Positions 1 through 8,326 are shown, counted from the first letter of the stretch. The stretch: 64,000 bases of DNA from Lachnobacterium bovis (GCF_900111325.1 NZ_FOGW01000015.1:1-64000), one strand, 5' to 3'. Notes: generated from the sequence alone by a model not told the origin. A program made the numbers and translations.

Positions 1-19
1 CATTCAAAAATTTTATCAA

Positions 20-93
20 GGCCCAATGGCTCAGTTGGTTAGAGCGCCGCCCTGTCACGGCGGAGGTCGAGGGTTCAAGTCCCTCTTGGGTCG
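20..93 (+). tRNA. tRNA-Asp (GTC)
   Basis: The cloverleaf folds with a 7-bp acceptor stem (GGCCCAA with TTGGGTC), and the anticodon loop CTGTCAC gives GTC, reading Asp codons. The T arm carries GGTTCAAGTCC. CCA is not encoded. It is the first of four closely spaced tRNAs that probably share one transcript. Confidence 0.95.
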
Positions 94-97
94 TTAT

Positions 98-170
98 GGG
101 ATCTTAGCTCAGCTGGGAGAGCATCTGCCTTACAAGCAGGGGGTCACAGGTTCGAGCCCTGTAGGTCCCA
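98..170 (+). tRNA. tRNA-Val (TAC)
   Basis: The acceptor stem GGGATCT pairs with AGGTCCC with one G-T pair. The anticodon loop CTTACAA gives TAC for Val, and the T arm carries GGTTCGAGCCC. It lies 4 nt after tRNA-Asp. CCA is not encoded. Confidence 0.95.
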
Positions 171-191
171 TTTAGTCGAAAGACTACAAAT

Positions 192-275
192 GCCGGCGTG
201 GCGGAACTGGCAGACGCGCAGGACTTAAAATCCTGTTGTGGCGACACAGTACCGGTTCGATTCCGGTCGCCGGCA
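192..275 (+). tRNA. tRNA-Leu (TAA)
   Basis: This is an 84-nt class II tRNA with a long variable arm. The acceptor stem GCCGGCG pairs with CGCCGGC, and the anticodon loop CTTAAAA gives TAA, reading Leu UUA. It has the TGGCGGAACTGGCAGACGC-type D arm usual in bacterial tRNA-Leu. Confidence 0.95.
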
Positions 276-304
276 TTTAACTATTTTTAGTTATAATTTG
301 ATAT

Positions 305-378
305 GTGTGTGTAGCTCAGCTGGATAGAGCACTTGGCTACGGACCAAGGTGTCGGGAGTTCGAATCTTCTCACGCACG
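305..378 (+). tRNA. tRNA-Arg (ACG)
   Basis: The acceptor stem GTGTGTG pairs with CACGCAC. The anticodon loop CTACGGA gives ACG, read as ICG after A34 deamination, for Arg CGN codons. It is the last tRNA of the cluster and is followed directly by a terminator. Confidence 0.95.
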
Positions 379-385
379 TACTTAG

Positions 386-410
386 AGAGACCTTAGGGTC
401 TCTTTTTTTG
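386..410 (+). terminator. Terminator of the tRNA cluster
   Basis: AGAGACC and GGTCTCT form a stem with a short loop, followed by a run of seven T. It lies 7 nt after tRNA-Arg. Confidence 0.9.
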
Positions 411-435
411 CTTGTTATTTAAATAAAAATATAAT
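408..435 (+). promoter_or_regulatory. Candidate sigma-A promoter for the YkgJ-type gene
   Basis: TTGCTT (408-413), a 16-nt spacer and TATAAT (430-435). The gene starts about 55 nt downstream with an AAGGAA ribosome site. Confidence 0.5.
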
Positions 436-489
436 ATACTATTTTATGACATATGTTAGGTGTTATAAATATTGGAAGGAATGTAATAT

Positions 490-1200
490 ATGAATTCATA
501 TAATAATATTGATATAAATAGGTTGTATTCATCTAAAGAAATGGCGCGCTTAGTATGTAAAGAGTGCGAAGGATGTGGTCAGTGTTGTGAACAAATGGGA
601 GATACGGTTAAAATTGATCCTTATGATTTTTTTGTGTTATCTTTTTATTTGAATCAAAGTTTTGATGAATTATTCGATAAGAAAATTCAAGTTCATAGAG
701 AGGAAAATGGTTTAATACTTCCTCATATTAAACAAGATAATCAGAATAAATGCGTGTTCATGGACAATGATAGAAGATGTTCAATTCACCAATATAGACC
801 AGGCATATGCAGGCTATTTCCTTTAGGACGCAATTATGAAAATGGAACTTTTAAATATTTTGTAGTAGATGGTGCATGCAATAAAGGCAACAGAAGCAAA
901 ATTAGAATTTCTCAATGGTTAGGTATTGACAATATTAATCAATACGAGAGGTTTGTTTCTGATTGGCATTATTTTGTAAAAGAGATTGCAATAATATATA
1001 ATTATGCATTGACTAATGGTTCTAAAAGCGATTTAGATTTATATTTGTTAAAAGTTTTTTATAGAATGCCATATAATGTAAGTGATATAAATGGTTTTTA
1101 TGAAGAGTTTTATAAAAGAATGAATCATGTAAATGATTCATTAGAACCAATAAAAAAAATGGCTCCAATTAATGATTTAATAGATGAATGTTATAAGTAA
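490..1200 (+). CDS. YkgJ-family cysteine-cluster protein
   Basis: The 236-residue protein has the YkgJ/UPF0153 pattern: an N-terminal cluster CKECEGCGQCC (residues 23-33) and a second Cys-rich stretch near residues 90-115 with CSIHQYRPGICRLFP. Family members are predicted to bind zinc or iron through these cysteines; the cellular role is not established. There is no signal peptide or membrane segment. The ATG at 490 sits 9 nt after AAGGAA. The gene appears monocistronic, between the tRNA cluster and ThrH. The family call is firm, but function beyond metal binding cannot be given. Confidence 0.8.
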   Translation: MNSYNNIDINRLYSSKEMARLVCKECEGCGQCCEQMGDTVKIDPYDFFVLSFYLNQSFDELFDKKIQVHREENGLILPHIKQDNQNKCVFMDNDRRCSIHQYRPGICRLFPLGRNYENGTFKYFVVDGACNKGNRSKIRISQWLGIDNINQYERFVSDWHYFVKEIAIIYNYALTNGSKSDLDLYLLKVFYRMPYNVSDINGFYEEFYKRMNHVNDSLEPIKKMAPINDLIDECYK

Positions 1201-1287
1201 ATTCTACTGCAGTTTAAAAAATGATGGTGCATTAAAAATATAATGTTTAATTGTTATAGCGTTTAATACTTTATCTTAAAAGAAATT

Positions 1288-1315
1288 TTGCTGTATTGGG
1301 ATAAATTGTTATATT
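1288..1315 (+). promoter_or_regulatory. Candidate promoter of thrH
   Basis: TTGCTG (1288-1293), a 16-nt spacer and TATATT (1310-1315), about 55 nt before the start codon. Confidence 0.4.
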
Positions 1316-1369
1316 AGAGAGTCATGGATACTATTGGGATTTTAATAAGTTTATTTTTGGAGGTTAAAA

Positions 1370-1993
1370 ATGAAAAAAGATGAAATGTTTATTGTATGTT
1401 TAGATTTAGAGGGTGTTTTGGTACCTGAAATTTGGGTAGAGTTTGCCAAAGAGACAGGAATTAATGAATTGAAGAGGACAACAAGAGATGAACCGGATTA
1501 TGATAAATTAATGAAGTATCGTTTGAATGTATTAAAAGAGAATTCTATGGGGTTAAAAGAAATACAAGATACCATCAGTAGAATTAATCCTATGGATGGA
1601 GCGAAAAATTTTTTGGATGAACTAAGAAGTTTTGCACAAGTGATAATAGTCAGCGACACATTTTATCAGTTTGCACAGCCTCTTATGAAAAAATTGGGCT
1701 ATCCTACTATTTTTTGTAACAATTTAATTGTTGGAGACAATAATCAGATTGATGATTATCAAATGAGGGTTGAAAATACAAAGTATACGACAGTTAAGGC
1801 TTTACAGGCGGCAGGATTCCAAACAATTGCAAGCGGTGATAGTTATAATGATTTGCCAATGATTAAAGCAAGTAAGGCTGGATTTTTGTTTAGAAGCCCA
1901 GAGGAAATAAGACAAGCATATCCTGATATTAAAGCACTTGAAACTTATGAGGAATTACTTGAGGAAATAAAAAAAACTATGAATAATAAATAA
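1370..1993 (+). CDS. thrH: Phosphoserine phosphatase / homoserine phosphotransferase (ThrH)
   Basis: The 207-residue HAD-superfamily protein matches ThrH along its whole length. Motif I is DLEGVLVPE (residues 12-20), with the family's Glu in place of the second motif I Asp. Motif II is IVSDTF near residue 91, the lysine region follows (NTKYTTVKAL), and motif III is SGDSYNDLPMI near 160. ThrH dephosphorylates phosphoserine, the last step of serine synthesis, and can move the phosphate to homoserine. The protein is cytoplasmic. The start is set by GGAGG at 1358-1362, 7 nt before the ATG. It appears to be transcribed alone. Confidence 0.9.
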   Translation: MKKDEMFIVCLDLEGVLVPEIWVEFAKETGINELKRTTRDEPDYDKLMKYRLNVLKENSMGLKEIQDTISRINPMDGAKNFLDELRSFAQVIIVSDTFYQFAQPLMKKLGYPTIFCNNLIVGDNNQIDDYQMRVENTKYTTVKALQAAGFQTIASGDSYNDLPMIKASKAGFLFRSPEEIRQAYPDIKALETYEELLEEIKKTMNNK

Positions 1994-2010
1994 AGTATAT
2001 CTGATAAAAG

Positions 2011-2209
2011 GGCTAGAACAAAAGTAGAAAATATAGACGAAAACAAAGAAATTAAAAAAGTCTAGAACAAATATATAAAAAAGGCCAGAACAAATATATA
2101 AAATAAAGGCTAGAACAAATATATAAAAAAGTCTAGAACAAATATATAAAAAAAGGCTAGAACAAATATATAAAAAAGTCTAGAACAAATATATAAAATA
2201 AAGGCCAGA
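2011..2209. repeat. Intergenic tandem repeat, 23-25 bp units
   Basis: Eight copies of an element built on G(G/T)C(T/C)AGAACAAATATATAAA begin at 2011, 2060, 2083, 2108, 2131, 2155, 2178 and 2202. From 2060 on the spacing is 23-25 nt, and the units alternate between GTCTAGAAC and GGC(T/C)AGAAC. The first and last copies are imperfect. The array lies between thrH and the next terminator and holds no ORF. There are no unique spacers, so it is not CRISPR-like. Confidence 0.85.
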
Positions 2210-2263
2210 AAAAAAGCGTGATAAGCGATAAAACAAAAGGATAAAATTAACTAACATAAAGGT

Positions 2264-2345
2264 AAAAAAAGAGAGCTGTAGGTTATAATTTGAGAGTATA
2301 TGAGATTTACATATAAATTGCAATTATAATACAGCTCTTTTTATT
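2264..2345. terminator. Large bidirectional terminator hairpin
   Basis: GAGAGCTGTA at 2271-2280 pairs with TACAGCTCTT at about 2330, and inner arms built on TTATAATT also pair. T runs flank the hairpin on both strands, so it can end thrH transcripts and the leftward regulator gene. Confidence 0.7.
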
Positions 2346-2346
2346 A

Positions 2347-3261
2347 TTAAATTGGTGCGTAACTTATGCTTATTTTAATGTCTTGGGCATAGTTACCAAA
2401 ATTTTTACCAAAGATGGTTAGTCCACCGATGTTTTCGGCGTCATCATCGACAGAAAATCTGAATTTCATATTACTGGTATTATCTAAATTAAAATCATTG
2501 ATAGTAACGTCTGAAATCTTTAACCCATCAATATATGTTCCGAATTGGTTAATTACTATTAGTTTTAGCAATCCATATTGGTTCCAATTAGGAAACCACC
2601 AATCAGGTGTAAAAATTCCTTGAACATCTCCAAAGTCACCGGGAGATGTCCATTTTCCAATATGTTTTTCATTAAGAGAAAAACTGATATCAGATGGCCA
2701 ATTATTGTTAACGCCTGGGGCTTCTGAACTTAATTCTGCTGAAATCATTATTTGTGTTATTTTTTGTCCTACAGGTATAAAGTTTGGTATATCATATTCT
2801 ACAAATCCTTTTGTAAACCATAGTATATCGGCTTCATATCTTTCTGGATGAGAAAAATAACGGGTATCGTCAACCTCGCCAATAATAGCCTTTGAAGATG
2901 CTAAACCACAAGTTGGAAATACTTTATAATCTGAGTAATGACCAACTTTTAGTTCAGTGTTGTAAACATTTACATTTTCCTTTTCACTATCAATATCAAT
3001 AAGAATTTTATCAACATGTACTGAACAAATTTTTTGATTACCATGTCCTAAGGATTCGTTAGAAATGGTAACTAGTCCACATGCTTCTAATTTTTTCATA
3101 TGATTAGTGAGGGCACCATTTGTAATGTTAAGCTTTGATGCTAATTCGTTCATGTTCATACCTTTGTTAGTAAGCAGTTGCTTTATTATTTCAATACGAA
3201 CATCTGAACCTAATGCTTTGAACAAATCTAATCCATCATCAAGGGATTCAATGTGAAGCAT
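2347..3261 (-). CDS. ArsR-type winged-helix regulator with large C-terminal effector domain
   Basis: The 304-residue protein starts with an ArsR-like winged helix (about residues 8-75): DLFKALGSDVRIEIIKQL, then the recognition helix region LNITNGALTNHMKKLE. The remaining 220 residues are unlike classic ArsR proteins. They are rich in aromatic residues and beta-strand patterning (TPDWWFPNWNQYGLL and similar) and have no cysteine metal site like that of ArsR. The gene is divergent from an arabino-oligosaccharide ABC/GH locus, so I infer that the C-terminal part binds a sugar and that the protein controls that locus and itself. The start follows a good ribosome site (CCTCC on the + strand at 3271). 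The effector fold and ligand are inferred from context only. Confidence 0.7.
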   Translation of the reverse strand: MLHIESLDDGLDLFKALGSDVRIEIIKQLLTNKGMNMNELASKLNITNGALTNHMKKLEACGLVTISNESLGHGNQKICSVHVDKILIDIDSEKENVNVYNTELKVGHYSDYKVFPTCGLASSKAIIGEVDDTRYFSHPERYEADILWFTKGFVEYDIPNFIPVGQKITQIMISAELSSEAPGVNNNWPSDISFSLNEKHIGKWTSPGDFGDVQGIFTPDWWFPNWNQYGLLKLIVINQFGTYIDGLKISDVTINDFNLDNTSNMKFRFSVDDDAENIGGLTIFGKNFGNYAQDIKISISYAPI

Positions 3262-3284
3262 TTAAAATTCCTCCATTTATTGAT

Positions 3285-3298
3285 ATATTTGCGTAAAA
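3285..3298. promoter_or_regulatory. Candidate operator, copy 1 of a 14-nt repeat
   Basis: ATATTTGCGTAAAA lies 24 nt upstream of the regulator start codon. The same 14 nt recur exactly at 3459-3472. The site could serve for autoregulation by the ArsR-type protein. The assignment is inferred. Confidence 0.5.
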
Positions 3299-3308
3299 AG
3301 ATAGAACA

Positions 3309-3339
3309 AGCACGATATAGTTACGCTCGATATAGTGCT
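3309..3339. promoter_or_regulatory. Imperfect inverted repeat in the divergent control region
   Basis: AGCAC and GTGCT frame two direct copies of CGATATAGT (starting near 3312 and 3329). It may be an operator or part of the leftward promoter. The binder is unknown. Confidence 0.35.
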
Positions 3340-3458
3340 GTAATTAAAAACAAACTAAAATAAAATTATATTTTTTAAAAAAACTAAATATGAAAAACAT
3401 CTTAAATTAGTATATAGTTAAATTTAATATTAGTCAATGAGAAAAAAATAAGTATTTT

Positions 3459-3472
3459 ATATTTGCGTAAAA
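3459..3472. promoter_or_regulatory. Candidate operator, copy 2 of a 14-nt repeat
   Basis: Exact second copy of ATATTTGCGTAAAA, 174 nt from the first and about 170 nt upstream of the proposed binding-protein promoter. Two identical copies in an AT-rich divergent region suggest regulator sites that could loop. Confidence 0.5.
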
Positions 3473-3642
3473 TATTTTTTGGAAAAATAAATGATTTTTT
3501 GCTTTTGCTTTTATTTGAAAGTTTATGGATGAATATGTTTAAAATTAGTTTTTTCTAGATTAAAAGTGCACAATTATAGCGTTTAAATTTTTGATAGTAT
3601 TCACAAAATCTTAAATTAATTCAAAAATAATTAAAATAAATA

Positions 3643-3671
3643 TTGACTATTGTATTTTGATGGCCTACTAT
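3643..3671 (+). promoter_or_regulatory. Promoter of the arabino-oligosaccharide ABC operon
   Basis: TTGACT (3643-3648), a 17-nt spacer and TACTAT (3666-3671). TATAAT also occurs at 3669-3674 but would need a 20-nt spacer. The start codon lies about 60 nt downstream. Confidence 0.6.
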
Positions 3672-3731
3672 AATGTTAGGAAATGAAAAAAAGTTCCGTA
3701 AACTTTATGTAATTATAGGAGGGAGATTACA

Positions 3732-5126
3732 ATGAATAAAAAGTTTCTAAGCACATTACTATGTACAACAATGGTGGCTAGTTCACTTTTCGGTTGTGGT
3801 ACAAATACTGCGTCTAATAAGGCAAGTGCAAAAGACAAAAAGGAGGAGCCAGTAGTAACTAGTTTTGGTGATAAAAAAGGTACGAAGTTAGAGTTATGGA
3901 CTTTCGTTGGACAGCATGCTGATTTTTATGGAAAGATGGTTGAAAAATGGAATGAAAAAAATCCAGATCGTACAATTAATATGAAAACAACAACTTATCC
4001 ATTTTCAGATATGCATACAAAATTAACGATGACATTACAGTCTAAGAAAGGTGCACCTGATATATGTGATGTTGAAGCTGGTCAGTATCCAAATGTTGTT
4101 AAGGGTCAGGATGAATGGCTTTATCCATTAGATGAAGCGATTAAACCATATAAAGATACGATGGTTGAGTCTAGACTCGATATGTACAAGGGCCAAAATG
4201 GAAAACAGTATGGTGCGCCATTCCATATCGGTGCAACTGTAATGTATTACAATATGGAACAACTTGAAAAATATGGAATCACTCAGGCCGATGTTGATTC
4301 GGTTAAAACATGGGATGATTATGAAAAACTCGGAAAGAGATATGTTGAAGCTAGAGGTGAGAAAGGAAAATTCTTTACATCAGTCGATACAGCAGGAACA
4401 GATTGGCTTACAATTGCAATGGCGGAGTATGGCGAAGACTGGACAGGTGGAAACAAAAAGAATGCTAAACCAAATGTAAAATTAAAATCAGTAAATAAAA
4501 TGTTGGAATATCAACAGAAATTGTTAAAAGAAAAAGTTGCTCAGGTTTCAACAGACGGTCAAGTTGACACGGATGGTGGTATTGCAGATATAGGAAATAA
4601 TACAATTGTTTCATTCCCTAAAGCATTATGGTTTATGAGTCGTTTTAAAGATAAATTAGGTGCTGATTCGGGAAAAGATCAAACAGGAAAGTGGTATATT
4701 GCAAAATGTCCTGTTTTTGAAGAAGGTCAGAAATGTTCTGTTGGTATCGGTGGTACAGGTACAGTTGTTACAAAACAATCTAAGGCAAAAAAATTAGCAG
4801 CTGATTTCATTTGTTTTGCAAAAATGTCTGAAGATGGCGAAAAAATGATTTGGAATGATCTTGGATTTGATGTTTGTAACACAGCACTTTGGGATGAATG
4901 TAATACAGATCAGGATAATTTTTACAATAAATATTTCCGCAATAAACCTTATGAGGTGTTAAAACAGATAAAAGATGATATTGGTAAAGTATCTATAACA
5001 AAAAACACACCAGCAATTAATGATCAGATAAATTCTACTACATTAAATGATGTTTTAGAAAAAGGAAAAAATGTCAAAGAGGCACTTGAAGAGGCACAAT
5101 CAACAATTGAATCTGATTCTGAGTAA
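3732..5126 (+). CDS. Sugar ABC transporter substrate-binding lipoprotein
   Basis: The 464-residue extracellular binding protein begins with a lipoprotein signal (lipobox SLFGC, Cys22) and a Ser/Lys-rich tether. The mature part has the type I extracellular solute-binding fold pattern: LELWTFVGQHADFYGKMVEK near residue 50 and GAPDICDVEAGQYP near residue 110. It should bind oligosaccharides and deliver them to the two permeases downstream. GH43 and GH51 arabinofuranosidases follow, so arabino-oligosaccharides are the likely cargo; the ligand is inferred. AGGAGGG lies 7 nt before the ATG. A 284-nt gap with a hairpin and repeats separates it from the permease, which may let it be made in excess. 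Confidence 0.9.
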   Translation: MNKKFLSTLLCTTMVASSLFGCGTNTASNKASAKDKKEEPVVTSFGDKKGTKLELWTFVGQHADFYGKMVEKWNEKNPDRTINMKTTTYPFSDMHTKLTMTLQSKKGAPDICDVEAGQYPNVVKGQDEWLYPLDEAIKPYKDTMVESRLDMYKGQNGKQYGAPFHIGATVMYYNMEQLEKYGITQADVDSVKTWDDYEKLGKRYVEARGEKGKFFTSVDTAGTDWLTIAMAEYGEDWTGGNKKNAKPNVKLKSVNKMLEYQQKLLKEKVAQVSTDGQVDTDGGIADIGNNTIVSFPKALWFMSRFKDKLGADSGKDQTGKWYIAKCPVFEEGQKCSVGIGGTGTVVTKQSKAKKLAADFICFAKMSEDGEKMIWNDLGFDVCNTALWDECNTDQDNFYNKYFRNKPYEVLKQIKDDIGKVSITKNTPAINDQINSTTLNDVLEKGKNVKEALEEAQSTIESDSE

Positions 5127-5216
5127 TTTGTGGATAGCAGCTTGTATCGCGTTTTATAGACGGTAGCTAATAAGATAGTTTATAGACGCAACTTATATGT
5201 TAAAAAAATCAAATTT

Positions 5217-5262
5217 TGAAGTGGAAAATGCCTAGGGTAGTTTACTTAGGCACTTCTACTTT
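5217..5262 (+). promoter_or_regulatory. Intercistronic hairpin after the binding-protein gene
   Basis: An arm ending in TGCCTA pairs with TAGGCACTTCTACTT. No long T run follows, so it looks more like a processing or attenuation hairpin than a full terminator. It lies between the binding-protein gene and the permeases. Confidence 0.45.
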
Positions 5263-5316
5263 AAAAAATGAGTATAGGCTATTAAGAAACACTTAGTTTG
5301 AGTTTTTTTCGAGAGA

Positions 5317-5390
5317 ATTTATAGGATATTCGATATTTTATAGATTATAGTGGATTTATAGGATATTCGATATTTTACAGATTATCGTGG
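5317..5390. repeat. 37-bp tandem duplication before the first permease gene
   Basis: Two head-to-tail 37-bp copies (5317-5353 and 5354-5390) built around TTATAGGATATTCGATATTT differ at two positions. A third partial start (ATTTTTAGGAGG) runs into the permease ribosome site. Confidence 0.85.
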
Positions 5391-5410
5391 ATTTTTAGGA
5401 GGTAGCATAG

Positions 5411-6361
5411 ATGGTTGAGCATGCATCTTCGTATTCAAAAGACGGAGAAGATAAAATGAAAAAAGATAATATTTTTAAAAGATTTTTATATTCGCAAAAA
5501 ACCGCTCCATATGTTTTTGTTTTACCATTTTTATTAAGTTTTTGTGTATTTTGGATTTATCCATTTAGCTCGACTATTGTGATGAGCTTTCAAGATATTC
5601 AACCAATGGGAAGCAAATGGATTGGATTGGGCAATTATAAAAAATTATTGGCAGATAAGGTATTTTTACAAGCGGTAGGAAATAGTGTTATGTATATGTT
5701 ATTAACATTAGTTTTATTGATACCATTTCCACTATTGTTTGCATCGTTATTAGATAGTCGATTGGTAAAGGCTAAGGGCATATGGAAGGCACTTTTGTAT
5801 ATTCCTTCATTAACTTCTGTAGTAATTTCAGGTACTTTATTTAGAATGATGTTTTCCGAACGTGATGGAAGTCAGTTTAATCTTATTTTGAATTTCTTTG
5901 GACATGACAAAATTCAATGGTTGAAAATGTATCCAACAGCATATTTTGCATTATTATTAATTGCATGTTGGAGGTGGACAGGCGTAAATATGCTTTATTT
6001 TTTATCTGGTTTAAAAAGTATAGATACAGGTCTTTATGAATCAGCTGAAATTGATGGCGCAACAGGTTGGCAAAAATTTATTTATGTAACAATTCCAATG
6101 CTTCGCCCAACATTAATTTATGTTTTAACAATTTCGATTTATGCTGGATTGGCAATGTTCCTAGAAAGCTTTATGTTATGGGGAAATGGTTCACCTTATA
6201 ATATTGGTACAACAATCGTTGGTTATTTATATAGACGTGGTATTGAAAAAAATCAGATGGGTTATGCTTCTGCAGTAGGCTTAGTTCTTTTAATTATTGC
6301 ATTGGTAATTAATATGATTCAACTTATTTTAAGTGGAACATTCAAGAAGGAGGAAAGTTAA
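5411..6361 (+). CDS. Sugar ABC transporter permease (MalF/UgpA type)
   Basis: The 316-residue membrane protein has about six hydrophobic segments, beginning with YVFVLPFLLSFCVFWIYPF near residue 35. The EAA loop that contacts the ATPase is ESAEIDGATGWQKFIYVTIP near residues 213-232. It forms the import channel with the next gene. The ATG at 5411 is preceded by AGGAGG at a spacing of 8; a later ATG at 5456 has no comparable site. No ATPase is encoded nearby, so a shared MsmX/MsmK-type subunit is inferred. Confidence 0.9.
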   Translation: MVEHASSYSKDGEDKMKKDNIFKRFLYSQKTAPYVFVLPFLLSFCVFWIYPFSSTIVMSFQDIQPMGSKWIGLGNYKKLLADKVFLQAVGNSVMYMLLTLVLLIPFPLLFASLLDSRLVKAKGIWKALLYIPSLTSVVISGTLFRMMFSERDGSQFNLILNFFGHDKIQWLKMYPTAYFALLLIACWRWTGVNMLYFLSGLKSIDTGLYESAEIDGATGWQKFIYVTIPMLRPTLIYVLTISIYAGLAMFLESFMLWGNGSPYNIGTTIVGYLYRRGIEKNQMGYASAVGLVLLIIALVINMIQLILSGTFKKEES

Positions 6362-6362
6362 G

Positions 6363-7256
6363 ATGGATAATACAATGACAAAAATAAAACCAAATAAAAG
6401 TAGTAAAATTGGTGGAAAAACTCGTAGCATCTTAACGGTTCTCTCAACTGGATTTTTTGCAATTCTTTCTATTCTAGTTGCGATGCCTTTGGTTATTGGC
6501 TTTACAGCATCGATGAGACCAGGATCAGAAATGATGGCACAAGGTTTACATTTGAATCTAAATTTTAAAGAATGGATGTTAGATAATTATGTGTATCTAT
6601 TGAGTGGAAATGAAGATTCAATCAAGTTTTTTAATTGGTTTAAAAACAGTTTATTTTTAACTCTTATTTCAGTAATCGGAACTTTGATTTTATGTTATTT
6701 TATAGCATATGGTCTTTCAATGTATGATTTTAAATTAAAAAACACATTGTTTTTCATAGTAATTGCAACTATGATGGTTCCTTTCGAAATATTAATGTTA
6801 CCTCTCTATCAGGAAATTATTAATTTTGGATTGATTGATACAACATGGGGTGTAGTTTTACCAGGACTTTGTGGTGCATCGACGATTTTCTTTTTTAAAC
6901 AGTATATGAGTTCATTACCAAAGGAATTGTTAGATGCAGGACGAATCGATGGTGCTACAGAATATGGTATTTGTTTAAGAATAATGTTGCCAATAACAAA
7001 GCCAGCTTTTGCAGCGATGGCAATTTTGACATCTATGGGATCTTGGAACAATTTGTTATGGCCAATGTTAATTTACAAAGATGCATCAAAATTTACATTA
7101 CCAATTGGCTTAAATACCCTACTTACACCATATGGTAATAATTACGATGTTTTAATTGCAGGCTCAATGTTTTCATTAATTCCAGTATTTATTATTTTTA
7201 TAATTTTCCAAAAATATTTCGTGGAAGGTATGACAGCTGGTGCCGTTAAGGGTTAA
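6363..7256 (+). CDS. Sugar ABC transporter permease (MalG/UgpE type)
   Basis: The 297-residue protein has about six membrane segments and the EAA loop DAGRIDGATEYGICLRIMLP near residues 195-214. It is the partner of the preceding permease, whose stop codon almost touches this start. The ATG at 6363 was chosen because AAGGAGGAAAG lies just upstream; an in-frame start at 6333 would lie inside the upstream gene without a ribosome site. The operon continues to the glycosidases. Confidence 0.9.
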   Translation: MDNTMTKIKPNKSSKIGGKTRSILTVLSTGFFAILSILVAMPLVIGFTASMRPGSEMMAQGLHLNLNFKEWMLDNYVYLLSGNEDSIKFFNWFKNSLFLTLISVIGTLILCYFIAYGLSMYDFKLKNTLFFIVIATMMVPFEILMLPLYQEIINFGLIDTTWGVVLPGLCGASTIFFFKQYMSSLPKELLDAGRIDGATEYGICLRIMLPITKPAFAAMAILTSMGSWNNLLWPMLIYKDASKFTLPIGLNTLLTPYGNNYDVLIAGSMFSLIPVFIIFIIFQKYFVEGMTAGAVKG

Positions 7257-7323
7257 AATAAAGAAAAATAATACAACATAGAATAACATTAAAAAACACA
7301 AATAAATTTTTAGGAGATGTAAG

Positions 7324-8274
7324 ATGGACAAAGGTTTTAAATATAATGAACCGTGGATTCTTCAAAGAGCAGATCCATTTATTGTTAGACATGATGATGG
7401 AATATATTATTTTACGGCATCTGTTCCGGCATACGATGGTATTTGCCTGAGAAAGTCTACGACTTTAGAGGGATTGAAAGACGCAAAAGAAGTAGAAATT
7501 TGGCATAAACATAACGAGGGCCCAATGAGCATACACATTTGGGCTCCGGAAATGCATTACATTGAGGGAAAATGGTATATCTATTTTGCAGGAGGTGACA
7601 AGGATGATATATGGAATATAAGACCTTATGTGCTAGAATGCCAAGGTGATGATCCTATAAACGATTCTTGGAAGGAACTTGGCAAAATGCAAAGTGCAGA
7701 TGAGGATGAATTTTCGTTTAAAGCATTTTCTTTAGATGCAACGGTTTTTAAAAATAATGGTAAATGGTACTACGTTTGGGCGGAAAAAGTTGGTGTAGGT
7801 AAACAAATTTCTAATCTTTATATTGCAGAGATGGAAAAACCTAATAAGTTAAAAACTGTACAAGTTTTATTGTCTACACCAGATTACGACTGGGAACGAG
7901 GCGATTTCTGGGTTGATGAAGGTCCAGCTGTAATAAAAAAAGGAAATAATATTTTTCTAACTTTTTCTGCGAGTGATACAGGTCCATCATATTGTATTGG
8001 TATGCTTAAAACAACAGTTGATGCGGATTTATTAGATCCACAGTCCTGGGTAAAAAGTAGATATCCTGTGGTTGAAACAGATGAAAAGAGAAATATTTAT
8101 GGACCGGGCCATAATTCATTTACTGTTGATGAGGATGGAAATGATATTATGGTATATCATGCAAGGACAGAAAGTAAAATTGTAGGAGATCCGTTATACA
8201 ATCCTAACAGACACACTCAATTGATGAAAATTAATTGGAGCAAAGACGGAATGCCCATTTTTTCGTTTATTTAG
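7324..8274 (+). CDS. Intracellular GH43 glycosidase, probable alpha-L-arabinofuranosidase
   Basis: The 316-residue protein has no signal peptide and shows five-bladed GH43 features. The general base Asp is in QRADPF (D17), the pKa-modulating Asp in SLDATVF (about D138), and the acid Glu in DEGPAV (about E199). FTASVPAYD and GPMSIHIWAPEMHY are typical of GH43 arabinofuranosidases that trim imported oligosaccharides. It should release arabinose from short arabinan or arabinoxylan chains in the cytoplasm, together with the GH51 enzyme downstream. AGGAGA precedes the ATG. Beta-xylosidase activity cannot be excluded. Confidence 0.85.
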   Translation: MDKGFKYNEPWILQRADPFIVRHDDGIYYFTASVPAYDGICLRKSTTLEGLKDAKEVEIWHKHNEGPMSIHIWAPEMHYIEGKWYIYFAGGDKDDIWNIRPYVLECQGDDPINDSWKELGKMQSADEDEFSFKAFSLDATVFKNNGKWYYVWAEKVGVGKQISNLYIAEMEKPNKLKTVQVLLSTPDYDWERGDFWVDEGPAVIKKGNNIFLTFSASDTGPSYCIGMLKTTVDADLLDPQSWVKSRYPVVETDEKRNIYGPGHNSFTVDEDGNDIMVYHARTESKIVGDPLYNPNRHTQLMKINWSKDGMPIFSFI

Positions 8275-8326
8275 GTAAGAAATTTGTATGTATAAGGTAA
8301 TAATTTGTGGTTATGGAGGAAGCTAA

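Noticed and set aside
2011..2209. CRISPR array
   Set aside because: The units are contiguous at 23-25 bp with no unique spacers, and no cas genes are present.
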